Below the pieces are notes generated by a model, which saw nothing but the letters and a program-made list of their open reading frames with translations, did not search any database and was not told where the DNA came from. Below, in pieces: positions 27,313 to 36,506 of a DNA stretch of 64,000 nucleotides. Position 1 is the first letter of the stretch; the number at the start of each line of letters is the position of its first letter. Where the stretch lies: NCBI RefSeq assembly GCF_001484605.1, contig NZ_CP013747.1, positions 3,844,001 to 3,908,000 on the forward strand, read 5' to 3'. Position numbers and translations under genes: made by a program. This DNA comes from Pseudarthrobacter sulfonivorans. GTDB taxonomy: Bacteria; Actinomycetota; Actinomycetes; Actinomycetales; Micrococcaceae.

Positions 27313-28167
27313 ATGGCCGACTTGGTTGAGTTCAAGCAGCACCCCGTCGATACGCTGAGGGTGGGGAAAGGCTTCTCGCTGGCCGACGCCGACCCTGACG
27401 CGACGCCCGGTTACAAGGGCAACAAAGCCGATGGCCAGACAATTCTGGCTGAACTGGACGGCGCGTTGGCCGAACTTCAGGAAAAGCTGTTCGCGGCCTC
27501 GCGCTTCGGCGGGAAAAAACGGCTTCTGCTGATCCTGCAGGCCATGGACACCGCGGGCAAGGGCGGAATCGTCAACCATGTCATGGCCACCATGGATCCG
27601 CAGGGCGTCCAGTTCAAGGCCTTCAAGGCGCCCACCGAGGAAGAGAAGTCCTATGACTTCCTCTGGCGGATCGAGAAGGAGGTGCCTGGAGCGGGCATGG
27701 TGGGCATCTTCGACCGCTCCCACTATGAGGACGTCCTGATCCACCGGGTCCATAACTGGGCGACGCCTGCCGAACTTAAGCGCCGCTACCGGGCCATCAA
27801 CGAGTTCGAGGCGCGCCAGACCGATGCCGGAACCAAAATCATCAAGGTGATGCTCAATATCAGCAAGGATGAACAAAAGACCCGGCTCCTTGCCAGGCTT
27901 GACAACCCCGCCAAGCACTGGAAATACAGCAGCAATGACCTCAAGGAACGGGCGTTCTGGGGCGACTACATGGGCGCCTACCAGGCTGCCTTCGACGAGA
28001 CCAACACGGAAGCGGCACCCTGGCACGTGGTTCCGGCCAACAAAAAATGGTACGCCAGGATCGCCGTGCAGCAGTTGGTGCTGGGCGCGCTGTCTGACAT
28101 GAAGCTGGAATGGCCAAAAGCTGAGTTCGATGTCCCCATCGAACGGGAACTGGTTGATCGGTCCTGA
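27313..28167 (+). CDS. Polyphosphate kinase 2 family protein
   Basis: The PPK2 P-loop kinase features are present: Walker A QAMDTAGKGG (76-85), the Walker B region GIFDRSHYEDVL, and the lid segment KRRYRAINEFE. The 284-residue length is typical of single-domain PPK2. These enzymes transfer phosphate between polyphosphate and nucleotides or nucleotide diphosphates. The start ATG 27313 has an AAAGGAAC ribosome site. No operon partner can be inferred with certainty. Confidence 0.92.
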   Translation: MADLVEFKQHPVDTLRVGKGFSLADADPDATPGYKGNKADGQTILAELDGALAELQEKLFAASRFGGKKRLLLILQAMDTAGKGGIVNHVMATMDPQGVQFKAFKAPTEEEKSYDFLWRIEKEVPGAGMVGIFDRSHYEDVLIHRVHNWATPAELKRRYRAINEFEARQTDAGTKIIKVMLNISKDEQKTRLLARLDNPAKHWKYSSNDLKERAFWGDYMGAYQAAFDETNTEAAPWHVVPANKKWYARIAVQQLVLGALSDMKLEWPKAEFDVPIERELVDRS

Positions 28168-28221
28168 CCTGGGGCGGGTTGTTCCGAGGGGTAGGCCCGC
28201 ACTTGGTGGTCAGAGGGTTGG

Positions 28222-28440
28222 TCAGAGCGGCTGGTCGCGGGCGGCAGCGAGCCGCTTGCGGGCGCCCTCCAGCCACTCCTCGCAGCGCTTTGCCAGGGCT
28301 TCTCCGCGTTCCCAGAGTGCCAGGGATTCCTCGAGGCTGGCGCCGCCCGCCTCAAGCTTCCCCACCACCTGCACCAGCTGTTCGCGGGCTTCCTCATAGC
28401 TCAATGCTTGGATTTCCGGGTCAGGCTTTGTTTCGGGCAT
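28222..28440 (-). CDS. xseB: Exodeoxyribonuclease VII small subunit
   Basis: The 72-residue helical protein has the XseB consensus: [46 protein letters not shown] 28440 is preceded by AAGGAGAAG, so it is preferred over the in-frame upstream ATG at 28491. It binds the large subunit XseA and is needed for nuclease VII. The gene overlaps the 3' end of xseA by 20 bp. Confidence 0.93.
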   Translation of the reverse strand: MPETKPDPEIQALSYEEAREQLVQVVGKLEAGGASLEESLALWERGEALAKRCEEWLEGARKRLAAARDQPL

Positions 28441-29746
28441 GTGCTTCTCCTTGTTGAAGTTCCCCAGTGGAAGTGGCGCCGAACAGGCCATGGGCTACGC
28501 GTACGGACAACGCAGTTCCCGACGGCGCCTCCGACGGGTCTCGGACCACAGCGTGGCCGGCAGCTTCAGTGGCACGGGCCGGCCGGTCGTTGGCCAGTTC
28601 GACCACGGCATAGCCGCGGTCCAGCGTCTTTTGTGGTGACAGGGCACGGACCTGGGCCTGCAGGTGAACCAGCTGGTCAGCCGCCCGTACCACCGTTGAA
28701 CTGACAGCGGCCGATGATCTCCGCAGGAGGCGTTCGATTTCCTCCGCTCGTCCGGTGACCATGGCTTCCGGCGTGGCCAGAACAGGCCGGGAATGGAGTG
28801 CGGACAACCGGTCCGACTCCCTGTCCACGAGCCTGCCGATGCTCCTGCGCAGGTGCTCCCGTGCCTGGCGCACGCCCGCCAGTTCCTCGGCAACGTCAGG
28901 CACGATCCGCTTGGCCGCATCAGTGGGCGTCGACGCGCGCAGGTCCGCCACGTCGTCGAGAAGGGGACGGTCCGCCTCATGTCCGATGGCGCTGACCACC
29001 GGGGTGGCCGTGGCCGCGACAGCACGGATCAGTTCCTCGCTGTTGAAAGGCAGCAGGTCCTCCAAGGCTCCGCCGCCCCGGGCGATGACAATGACGTCCA
29101 CGTCGGGGCGGCTGTCCAGTTCCTGCAGGGCGCGGATAATTTGCGAGACCGCGGTGTTGCCCTGGACCGCCACTTCCCGGATCTCGAATTCAACTGCGGG
29201 CCAGCGCAGTGCCGCGTTTTGGACGACGTCTTTTTTGGCGTCGGAGTCCCGTCCGGTAATCAGGCCGATACGGTGCGGGAGCAGCGGCAGTGGTTTCTTC
29301 CGTGAATCGGCAAACAGCCCCTCGGCGGAGAGAGCCTGGCGCAACCGTTCGATCCGCGCTAGCAGGTCGCCAAGCCCTACAGGCCTGATGTCCCGAACCT
29401 GCATGTTGAGCCGCCCGGTCTTCAGCCAGAACTCCGGCTTGAGCAAGGCCACCACGCGGGAGCCACGCTCCAGGGGCATGTTCTGCCGGTCCAGAACCTT
29501 GGTCCAGACCGACGCCGGCAGGGAAACTTCCGCGTCCACGTCCCGGAGGGTGAGGTACGCGTTACCCCCGCGGCGGTTCATTTCGATGACCTGGCCTTCG
29601 ACCCATGCGGACGGGGTGCGATCGATATGGGCCTTGAGTTTCTGGGACAGCAACTGCAGCGGCCATGGATTGTCCGGGCTGGTCTCAGCAGCCGTGGCAG
29701 GCAACGTGGTGGCAGCTGCGCCGGGCAGCGCAGCCTGTTCAGACAT
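28421..29746 (-). CDS. xseA: Exodeoxyribonuclease VII large subunit
   Basis: XseA contains an N-terminal OB-fold ([21 protein letters not shown]) and the catalytic domain with [19 protein letters not shown] and [29 protein letters not shown], plus a C-terminal coiled-coil. Exonuclease VII degrades single-stranded DNA from both ends. The preferred start is ATG 29746 (MSEQAALP); the frame is open further to 29854 but the extra 36 residues are not family-like. The next gene starts divergently at 29950. Confidence 0.92.
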   Translation of the reverse strand: MSEQAALPGAAATTLPATAAETSPDNPWPLQLLSQKLKAHIDRTPSAWVEGQVIEMNRRGGNAYLTLRDVDAEVSLPASVWTKVLDRQNMPLERGSRVVALLKPEFWLKTGRLNMQVRDIRPVGLGDLLARIERLRQALSAEGLFADSRKKPLPLLPHRIGLITGRDSDAKKDVVQNAALRWPAVEFEIREVAVQGNTAVSQIIRALQELDSRPDVDVIVIARGGGALEDLLPFNSEELIRAVAATATPVVSAIGHEADRPLLDDVADLRASTPTDAAKRIVPDVAEELAGVRQAREHLRRSIGRLVDRESDRLSALHSRPVLATPEAMVTGRAEEIERLLRRSSAAVSSTVVRAADQLVHLQAQVRALSPQKTLDRGYAVVELANDRPARATEAAGHAVVRDPSEAPSGTALSVRVAHGLFGATSTGELQQGEAHARNKA

Positions 29747-29949
29747 GTCCACTGCCCCGGGAAACTGTGGGTGGCGGCATGGTGGTCCTTTGTTCGGCAG
29801 GTAGCGGTTCGTGCTTGAAAGGCGGCCGTCAGTGAGCTGGCGGTTGCCATTCAACCTTATCCATAAGCTGTATCACCCGAGACTGACATTCTTTGTCCAG
29901 ACACCAGCCCTATGATGGCTGTGCTGCCGCCAACCCGTGAGGACCCGTT

Positions 29950-30813
29950 TTGCGCACCTTCGTTTCAGCCATCGCCGTCGTCGTGGGCGTTTTGCTGTCC
30001 GCCCTGGCCGTACCCGCCATCTGGCTTGACCGCAACGTGGTTCAGGAGGATGGCTTTGTGGCCCTGGCCGCTCCCCTGGGGCAGGACGCAGAATTCCAGC
30101 AGCGGCTCGCCGCGGCCGCTGTGGGCACCATCGATACAGGGGCCATCCCGGACGCCCTGGCAGGTCTGGTCACGCCAGTGCTTGAGGCGGCTGCCGGTTC
30201 CCTCACAGCCTTGCCCGGCTACCCGGCGGCCTGGGAGGAAACACTGCGGAAGAGCCACCGGCTCAGCTTCGCCGCACCCGCATCGGTTCCCGCCGAACCT
30301 GGCTCCCCGTCGTCGCTTACGTTGGACGTGGCACCCCTGGTGGCGCTGGCGACGGAGGAGCTCGCACGCACCACCGGACTCCCGCTGACTGCGCCGGAGC
30401 AGACGCTGGTTAACGTCGGAGAGCCTGAGCAGCGCCAAATGGTCGAGAGGGTATCCGCCTACGCGCCGCTCGGCTACTCCCTTGCCATCGGAGCGGGAAT
30501 CGCCTTTGCGTTGGCCCTGGTTTCCGCCCGTCGTCGCTGGTCAGTGGCTTTCGCTGCGGGACTTGCGGCGCTGGTACTGGCCGGTCTGTGGTCTGCCGGC
30601 TCGCAACTCGCGAGGGATGCCGTCATCGGGGCGGCGAGCGGCAATGGGCTTTCGGATATGTTCAAAGATGCGTTTGTGGAGGCCGCTTCCAGCAGCTTCC
30701 AATCCTGGGTCGGTGGTGCAGCGATATCCGGCGGTGTGCTGGTTGCGGCGGCCCTTGTGATCCGGATCGCCTCGCCGGGGCGGCGGCCCCAACCCGGTAG
30801 CATGGAGGGATGA
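29950..30813 (+). CDS. Hypothetical membrane protein
   Basis: The 287-residue protein has a hydrophobic segment at the N-terminus ([22 protein letters not shown]), a periplasmic or external domain of about 140 residues, then three hydrophobic segments near the C-terminus ([32 protein letters not shown] and [11 protein letters not shown]). It overlaps the ispH start by 4 bp, suggesting one transcript. A TTG start at 29950 is used. I do not recognise a family or enzyme motif. Confidence 0.7.
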   Translation: MRTFVSAIAVVVGVLLSALAVPAIWLDRNVVQEDGFVALAAPLGQDAEFQQRLAAAAVGTIDTGAIPDALAGLVTPVLEAAAGSLTALPGYPAAWEETLRKSHRLSFAAPASVPAEPGSPSSLTLDVAPLVALATEELARTTGLPLTAPEQTLVNVGEPEQRQMVERVSAYAPLGYSLAIGAGIAFALALVSARRRWSVAFAAGLAALVLAGLWSAGSQLARDAVIGAASGNGLSDMFKDAFVEAASSSFQSWVGGAAISGGVLVAAALVIRIASPGRRPQPGSMEG

Positions 30814-31889
30814 CTTCCTCAGCTGTGTCCCTCTCGATGCCAACTGTCCCGCGCAGGCGGCGCTCGCCTGAGGAGGTAGCCGCCGCGGCTCCGGTGACCG
30901 GTCCCAAAAAGGTACTCCTGGCTGCGCCCCGCGGCTATTGCGCCGGGGTGGACCGAGCCGTGATCGCCGTCGAGAAGGCCTTGGAACACTACGGTCCGCC
31001 GGTTTACGTCCGGAAGCAGATCGTGCACAACGTCCACGTGGTGAGCTCGCTGGAGGCCCAGGGTGCCATCTTCGTCGACGAGACGGACGAGGTCCCAGAG
31101 GGCGCCCTGGTGATCTTTTCCGCCCACGGGGTATCCCCGGCCGTCGTCCAGTCAGCCGAAGACCGCGGGCTGCGCACCATTGACGCCACCTGCCCGTTGG
31201 TGACAAAGGTTCATAAGGAAGCCGTGAGGTTCGCCAAAGACGACTTCGACATCCTGCTGATCGGCCACGACGGTCACGAAGAAGTTGAGGGCACCGCCGG
31301 CGAAGCCCCGGAACATATCCAGATCATTAACGGTCCCCATGAAGTGGACAAGGTAACCGTCAGGGATCCGGAAAAGGTCATCTGGCTGTCCCAGACCACC
31401 CTCAGCGTGGACGAGACCATGGAAACGGTCCGCCTGCTGAAGGATCGGTTCCCCACCCTGCAGGATCCGCCCAGCGACGACATCTGCTACGCCACCACCA
31501 ACCGTCAGGTGGCCATCAAGAAGATCTCCCCCCAGGCTGACCTAGTCATTGTGGTGGGATCGGCCAACTCCTCGAACTCGGTCCGCCTGGTGGAAGTCGC
31601 GCTGGAGTACGGTGCCAAGGCCTCCTACCGTGTGGACTTCGCCAACGAAGTGGACGAGGCGTGGTTTGAAGGCGTGGCAACAGTCGGAGTCACATCAGGG
31701 GCTTCTGTGCCGGAGATCCTCGTCACGGACGTCCTGCGACTGCTGGCCGACTACGGCTATGGCTCCGTGGAAGAAGTTGTCACGGCCGAAGAAGACCTCC
31801 TTTTCTCGTTGCCTAAGGAACTCCGCGCAACCCTGAAGGAAGCCGGAGACGTCAGCCGGGCGCTCGGCGGCCGCCGCTCCCGCAACTGA
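30810..31889 (+). CDS. ispH: 4-hydroxy-3-methylbut-2-enyl diphosphate reductase
   Basis: IspH reduces HMBPP to IPP and DMAPP, the last step of the non-mevalonate isoprenoid pathway. The three cysteines of the Fe-S cluster are Cys44 (RGYCAGV), Cys128 (DATCPL) and Cys226 ([10 protein letters not shown]), and the substrate-binding SAHGVS and TTNRQ motifs are present. The first 30 residues are a low-complexity extension, as in many actinobacterial homologues. Starts by overlapping the upstream gene. Confidence 0.97.
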   Translation: MTSSAVSLSMPTVPRRRRSPEEVAAAAPVTGPKKVLLAAPRGYCAGVDRAVIAVEKALEHYGPPVYVRKQIVHNVHVVSSLEAQGAIFVDETDEVPEGALVIFSAHGVSPAVVQSAEDRGLRTIDATCPLVTKVHKEAVRFAKDDFDILLIGHDGHEEVEGTAGEAPEHIQIINGPHEVDKVTVRDPEKVIWLSQTTLSVDETMETVRLLKDRFPTLQDPPSDDICYATTNRQVAIKKISPQADLVIVVGSANSSNSVRLVEVALEYGAKASYRVDFANEVDEAWFEGVATVGVTSGASVPEILVTDVLRLLADYGYGSVEEVVTAEEDLLFSLPKELRATLKEAGDVSRALGGRRSRN

Positions 31890-31904
31890 CAAGTCTCCGG
31901 CACG

Positions 31905-33113
31905 TCAGGCGGCGGCTTCGTCCTGCTGAAACTCCGGGGCCGCCAGCGTACGCGGCGTGACCTCGAGTGCCGGCGGGGTGAGCAGCCCGGATTCATCCAT
32001 GGCATTGAGCTTCCGTGCGGTGGGCAGGATCCGCGCTTCCAGGGTGCCGATCAGGGCGTTGTACCGGTCCACCGAGGACTTCAGGGACGAACCCAGCTTG
32101 CCCACGTTGTCGCCGAGCGTTCCCATGCGTTCGTACAGCTGGCGGGCGAGGTCGAACAGTTCCCGCGCACTGTCCGTCAGCACGTCCTGGCGCCACGTGA
32201 AAGCCACCGATTTGAGCACCGCGAGCAGCGTACTCGGCGAGGCAAGAACCACATTCCTGGAAAGCGCGTGGTCCAACAGCGTCGCATCAGCTGTCAGGGC
32301 GGCGGCCAGGATGGATTCGGCCGGCAGGAAGCAGATCACCAGCTCGGGGGAGTTCCCGGGGATGTCCCAGTACTTCTTGTTGCTGAGCGAGTCCACGTGG
32401 GCCCGCAGCGCCTTGGCGTGGGCGGTCAGCAGGGATTGCTGGCTGCCGGGATTCCCGGTTGTACCCGCGTCCTGACGCGCACCCAGCTCCTGGGCCTCCA
32501 GGTAAGAGGACAACGGCACCTTGGCGTCCACCACCAGCTGCTTCTGGCCCGGCAGCTGGACGACGAGGTCGGGACGGATCGTTGAATCGGCCCCGGCACT
32601 GTGGACCTGCTCCAGGAAATCCACGTGCTTGAGCATGCCCGATGCCTCAACCACGCGGCGCAATTGAACTTCGCCCCACTGTCCACGAGCACTGTTGGAC
32701 CGCAACGCTGACTCGAGGGCGTGCGTGGACCGGATCAGCTGGGCATCCGAAAGCCTGGCCTCCTGAAGTTGTTGCGCCAGCTGGCCGTACTGTTCAAGGC
32801 GGTCGCGTTCCAGCAGTGCCACCTGCTGCTGCACCGCGGTCAGCTTTTCCGCCACTGGGGCGAGTGCCCGGAGGACGCTCCCGTCCTGGTTGCGGGACTC
32901 GCCGAGTTCCCGGTTCTGCATCGAGAGCAGGCGGCGCTCCGCGTCCGCGGCCGCGAACTGGGCGCTGACCTCGGAAAGCCGCGACGAGACGGCGTCGAAG
33001 TCCTCCTCCAGGGCACGACTGTGCCGGCGGAGGGAAAAGTAGGTGGCGGCGGCGCCGGCGACGGCACCCACCAGCAGCATCAACAGGGCAAGAATCAGGG
33101 CTAAAGCATCCAT
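31905..33113 (-). CDS. rmuC: DNA recombination protein RmuC
   Basis: An N-terminal membrane anchor (LALILALLMLLVGAVAGAAA) is followed by a long coiled-coil (residues about 30-130) and then the RmuC nuclease-like domain with RGQWGEVQLRRVVEASGM, RPDLVVQLPGQKQLVVDAKVPLSSY and EL...CFLPAESILAAA. RmuC limits inverted-repeat recombination in E. coli. It is convergent with ispH and its start lies opposite the ychF promoter region. Confidence 0.92.
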   Translation of the reverse strand: MDALALILALLMLLVGAVAGAAATYFSLRRHSRALEEDFDAVSSRLSEVSAQFAAADAERRLLSMQNRELGESRNQDGSVLRALAPVAEKLTAVQQQVALLERDRLEQYGQLAQQLQEARLSDAQLIRSTHALESALRSNSARGQWGEVQLRRVVEASGMLKHVDFLEQVHSAGADSTIRPDLVVQLPGQKQLVVDAKVPLSSYLEAQELGARQDAGTTGNPGSQQSLLTAHAKALRAHVDSLSNKKYWDIPGNSPELVICFLPAESILAAALTADATLLDHALSRNVVLASPSTLLAVLKSVAFTWRQDVLTDSARELFDLARQLYERMGTLGDNVGKLGSSLKSSVDRYNALIGTLEARILPTARKLNAMDESGLLTPPALEVTPRTLAAPEFQQDEAAA

Positions 33114-33243
33114 ATCCTCACTGTGGCATGACCCTATGACAATTTACGGAACCGACATATTCGGCCAGGCGTTCCAACATGTGCCGACACTGCGGGGGAC
33201 CGCCTGGGGCCCATGCGTCCGGCAACCGGTAGAATCAATGCTC

Positions 33244-34329
33244 GTGGCTCTTACTATTGGCATCGTCGGACTGCCCAACGTCGGCAAATCAACTCTTTTC
33301 AACGCACTGACCCGGAACCAGGTGCTGGCTGCGAACTATCCGTTCGCTACCATCGAACCCAATGTCGGCGTCGTGAACTTGCCGGATCCCCGGCTCCAGC
33401 AGCTCGCTGACATCTTTGGCTCGCAGCGCCTCCTGCCCGCTCCGGTGTCCTTCGTGGACATCGCCGGCATCGTGAAGGGTGCATCGGAGGGCGAAGGCCT
33501 GGGCAACAAGTTCCTTGCCAACATCCGCGAGGCCGAGGCCATCGCCCAGGTGGTCCGGGTGTTTGATGATCCCGACGTCATCCACGTCGACGGCAAAGTG
33601 GATCCCCGCTCGGACATGGAAACCATCAACACAGAGCTGATCCTGGCTGACCTTCAGACCATCGAAAATGCCATTCCCCGGATCGAAAAAGAAGTCAAGA
33701 TCAAGAAGCGGGAAGCCGCCGAGCTGGCAGCCATCAAGGCTGCGCAGGCGGTCCTGGAACGCGGGGACACGGTCTTCTCCTCGATCAAGAGCGACAAGCT
33801 GGAGATGGAGCACCTCAAGGAGCTCAGCCTCCTGACCGCGAAGCCGTTCATCTACGTCTTCAACTCCGACGAAGGCATCCTGGGCAGCCCGGAGAAGCAG
33901 GACGAACTGCGGGCCATGGTGGCCCCGGCGGACGCCATCTTCCTGGACGCGAAGCTCGAATCCGACCTCGTGGAGCTGGACGAGGAGGAAGCGCGCGAAA
34001 TGCTGGAGATGAACGGACAGGACGAGTCCGGCCTCGACCAGCTGGCACGCGTCGGCTTCCACACCCTGGGCCTCCAGACCTACCTCACGGCCGGTCCGAA
34101 GGAGACACGCGCCTGGACCATCCACCAGGGCGCCACCGCGCCGCAGGCAGCAGGCGTCATCCACAGCGACTTCCAGCGTGGCTTCATCAAGGCTGAAGTG
34201 GTTTCCTTCCATGACCTCATCGAGGCCGGTTCCATGGCTGAAGCCAAGTCCCGTGGCAAGGTACGCATTGAAGGCAAAGAGTACGTGATGGCTGACGGCG
34301 ATGTAGTGGAGTTCCGCTTCAACGTCTGA
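33244..34329 (+). CDS. ychF: Redox-regulated ATPase YchF
   Basis: YchF (OLA1) is an Obg-family ATPase that binds the ribosome. It has the G1 loop GLPNVGKST near the N-terminus, [20 protein letters not shown], the family VFNSDEG, and the C-terminal TGS domain ([19 protein letters not shown]...[10 protein letters not shown]). GTG 33244 gives the usual N-terminus [19 protein letters not shown] 33238 is an alternative two codons upstream. The much longer upstream frame from 33043 crosses the rmuC promoter and is rejected. Immediately after it the accessory island starts. Confidence 0.95.
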   Translation: MALTIGIVGLPNVGKSTLFNALTRNQVLAANYPFATIEPNVGVVNLPDPRLQQLADIFGSQRLLPAPVSFVDIAGIVKGASEGEGLGNKFLANIREAEAIAQVVRVFDDPDVIHVDGKVDPRSDMETINTELILADLQTIENAIPRIEKEVKIKKREAAELAAIKAAQAVLERGDTVFSSIKSDKLEMEHLKELSLLTAKPFIYVFNSDEGILGSPEKQDELRAMVAPADAIFLDAKLESDLVELDEEEAREMLEMNGQDESGLDQLARVGFHTLGLQTYLTAGPKETRAWTIHQGATAPQAAGVIHSDFQRGFIKAEVVSFHDLIEAGSMAEAKSRGKVRIEGKEYVMADGDVVEFRFNV

Positions 34330-34344
34330 TTAGCCTCAGTTTTC

Positions 34345-34517
34345 CGCGTAAACAGTGGATATAAGCAAGGCCAGTCCGCACAGAGTCCGCAGGAATGTTC
34401 AGGGCGTCGTCCATCATGGCGCCCGCTGCGGCTCTGGTGCGGTCCTCCGCCGTCGGTCACAGGTGCGAATAGGTGTCCAGGGGCGTGGTTGCCTTGGCAT
34501 GGCCCAGTGCTGCCAAG
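34345..34517 (-). pseudogene. C-terminal relic of a phage-type tyrosine integrase with a nonsense codon
   Basis: Read on the minus strand, the sequence gives LAALGHAKATTPLDTYSHL, then a stop codon TGA (TCA at 34457-34459 on the plus strand), then PTAEDRTRAAAGAMMDDAL...ADSVRTGLA. This is the end of an actinophage-type integrase, in which the catalytic Tyr is in DTYSHLW and the Trp codon TGG has become TGA. Everything upstream is lost. A 14-bp perfect inverted repeat begins exactly where the homology is lost. Confidence 0.6.
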
Positions 34518-34536
34518 AACTACTTGGCAGCACTGG
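34504..34536. repeat. 14-bp perfect inverted repeat at the break of the integrase relic
   Basis: CCAGTGCTGCCAAG and CTTGGCAGCACTGG are separated by AACTA. The left arm corresponds to integrase codons for LAALG; the right arm is the same sequence inverted. It looks like a fold-back duplication at the point where the relic ends. Confidence 0.7.
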
Positions 34537-34735
34537 CCACGACCTGAAATAGGACGCCCCACCTATGCTTGTAGCGAGCGCCCGCCGTCATGTCCGCCCG
34601 TTTCTCATGAACAACGAATTACCCAGCAAGCCGCCGCGCGAATGTCCCGCAGCGTGTGGGACATCCTTACGCGGTTAGTTATCCAGGGGCGCTCCGCTCC
34701 GCCGTGGCGGGAGAAAAACGTTTCCTATTTTCATG

Positions 34736-35014
34736 TCAGAACCCGCCTTGGATGGATTCCATGAAGGCCTCGAACTTCCGCTCCGCCTGCTCAGGGGATA
34801 GCGAGTTGTACGGCCGCTCGTCGGGGCTCAGCCATTCGATCTCCGGCGGCCACGTCAGGTTAGCGCCGTGCATGAGCACCGGGCCGAGATGGTCAGGGCA
34901 GAGGTACTGGTTTGTGTCCGCTACCCGTACCCGTTGAAACGGCGCCGGAGCTTCGTAGCGCGTCTTACCTTTCGGGCCTTCCAGCCACGCATCGCAGATC
35001 ATGTCATTTTCCAT
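34736..35014 (-). CDS. Hypothetical protein
   Basis: The 92-residue protein (starting MENDMICDAW) has a balanced composition with a single Cys after Tyr-Leu (QYLCPDHLGP), many Pro and a charged C-terminal helix (SPEQAERKFEAFMESIQ). The frame is open up to 35083; 35014 was chosen because GAGGG precedes it. No family is recognised. It stands alone between an integrase relic and a truncated integrase. Confidence 0.45.
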   Translation of the reverse strand: MENDMICDAWLEGPKGKTRYEAPAPFQRVRVADTNQYLCPDHLGPVLMHGANLTWPPEIEWLSPDERPYNSLSPEQAERKFEAFMESIQGGF

Positions 35015-35202
35015 GCCCTCGAGTTTACGCAGCAAGCCGCTGCGTAATTGTGCCTCAGCCTGGTTTCGGTACCGGCTGAGCACTGGTCTTCACTGGCCGG
35101 ATGCCCGTTCGAGCGACACTCGGGGGAGGTTCTCGGTACCGCTCACGCAGGCTTCTATCCTGTTGCCATGGCGGTTGTCTACCGACGTCTGCGTATCCTG
35201 AC

Positions 35203-36055
35203 CCCGAACATCGGGGCCTCCTACGGCGTGGTGGACGAGGAGTACGGGCCGCACGAGCTGGCGTCCCGGTGGCTTATCATGTGGGACTCTCGCTGCGACG
35301 GTGGGTGGAAGTCCTGCCGGAGCTTCGCGGCCCGCAAATGGATGAGGACGGCAGGGCGGCAGGCGCTGAGGAACCGGTCAACGGGAACAGGCCGTTCTCG
35401 CGCCAGAAGGTTTACCCCTACGCCCTGCGGCATACGTGGGCTCAAGACCACGCCGATGCTGGCATCCCGCTTGAGGTGCTGCAGGACTTGCTCGGCCACT
35501 CGAAACCGGGCACCACTCAGGGCTACTACCGGATGACGCATGCTCGTCGGCATGAGGCGATGAACCGGCTCAGCCGGCTGCAGCTGACCAACACCGGTTC
35601 CCTCGTCGTCGCGGGGCTACGGTCCCTTGAGCGCGAGGAAGATCTCCGCGGCCAGGTCGGCTCGGTGGCCGTTCCTTTTGGGACCTGTGTGGAACCCAGC
35701 AACGTCAAGGCCGGCGGCCATAGCTGCCCCTACCGGATGCGCTGCCTGGGCTGCTCACACTTTCGCACCGATCCTTCCTATCTCCCCGAGCTCGGGGAAT
35801 ACCTGACCCAACTCCTGGTCTCGCGTGAACGGCTTGCCGCCGCTGACAGCGCACTGGAACCGTGGGCCCGGGACAGCGCCATGCCCTCCACGGAAGAGAT
35901 CGACCGGGTCCGGCACCTGATCCACCGCTGTGAAAGCGAACTTGAATCCCTGACTGAAGAGGAACGCGCCGAGATCAACGCCTATGCCGCACAGGTTCGG
36001 ACTGCCCGGGCCGGCACCACTCAAGCAGTCCGGCTGGAACTGCTGGGAATCGTAC
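35203..36055 (+). pseudogene. 5'-truncated tyrosine recombinase with C-terminal zinc-binding domain
   Basis: The plus-strand frame starting at 35101 contains the second half of a tyrosine recombinase: ALRHTWAQDHADAGIPLEVLQDLLGHSKPGTTQGYYRM, with the Arg-His, the second His and the catalytic Tyr in order. It is followed by a Cys-rich domain (FGTCVEPSNVKAGG, CPYRMRCLGCSHFRTDPSYLP) and a coiled helix. That C-terminal zinc domain occurs in large integrases of the Tn554 TnpB/actinobacterial type. The N-terminal half and first catalytic Arg are missing. After about residue 318 the frame runs into the antisense of a deaminase fragment. The limits given are approximate. Confidence 0.7.
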
Positions 36056-36079
36056 GAACCGACGAGCCAACCCTTTTCG

Positions 36080-36288
36080 CCGGGCGCACCAGCTGTGGCG
36101 GCTGCGCCCATCACAACGAATTCAGCACATGGCCCACCCGTGAAGTGGTAGACATTCACAGCCCTATGAATGATCCCGCTCGTGTCCACGGCAGCCGCAG
36201 CGACCGTGTGGTTCTTATCTTCTCCAAGAGTCGCAGCCAATTCTTCGGCCGCCTCGATAACGCGCAGCTCCGACTCAAATAGATTCAT
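36080..36288 (-). pseudogene. 5' fragment of a cytidine deaminase-like gene
   Basis: The minus-strand frame beginning at ATG 36288 (MNLFESELRVIEAA) reads NHTVAAAAVDTSGIIH, AVNVYHFTGGPCAE and VVMGAAATAGA, the first zinc-binding half of the cytidine deaminase fold (the PCAE motif with catalytic Glu). Homology stops at about 36080; the second zinc motif PCxxC is absent. The longer frame (36474-35755) is a fusion of this fragment with antisense integrase sequence. It cannot make an active deaminase. Confidence 0.6.
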
Positions 36289-36506
36289 GGAATCATTTTG
36301 CCCCATCCCATTTCCGAGGAGATGGAACCTACAAGCGGGCACAGTACCCATTCGATGGGACCAAAACAAGTACACACTACTCGTGTTTTCAGGGGCGTTT
36401 GGCTGTGTACTGGGAACTGTGGACCGGGCATCAGCACATTGGGGCCACCCGGCACGCAGTGACCGGAAGTCCATGAGACCGTCCGGCCAAAAACTAAGGA
36501 GGAATC

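Noticed and set aside
33043..33243. 67-residue N-terminal extension of YchF
   Set aside because: It covers the opposite-strand rmuC start region and does not resemble YchF, whose conserved start is at 33244.
34642..34664. Small hairpin ATGTCCC/GGGACAT in the island
   Set aside because: A 7-bp stem with a 9-nt loop and no gene next to it is not above chance.
35048..35536. 162-residue plus-strand frame overlapping the truncated integrase
   Set aside because: Different frame from the recombinase motifs; no recognisable domain.
35755..36474. 239-residue minus-strand frame as a single deaminase gene
   Set aside because: Only residues 63 to about 132 resemble cytidine deaminase; the rest is upstream or antisense integrase sequence, so it was kept only as a fragment.
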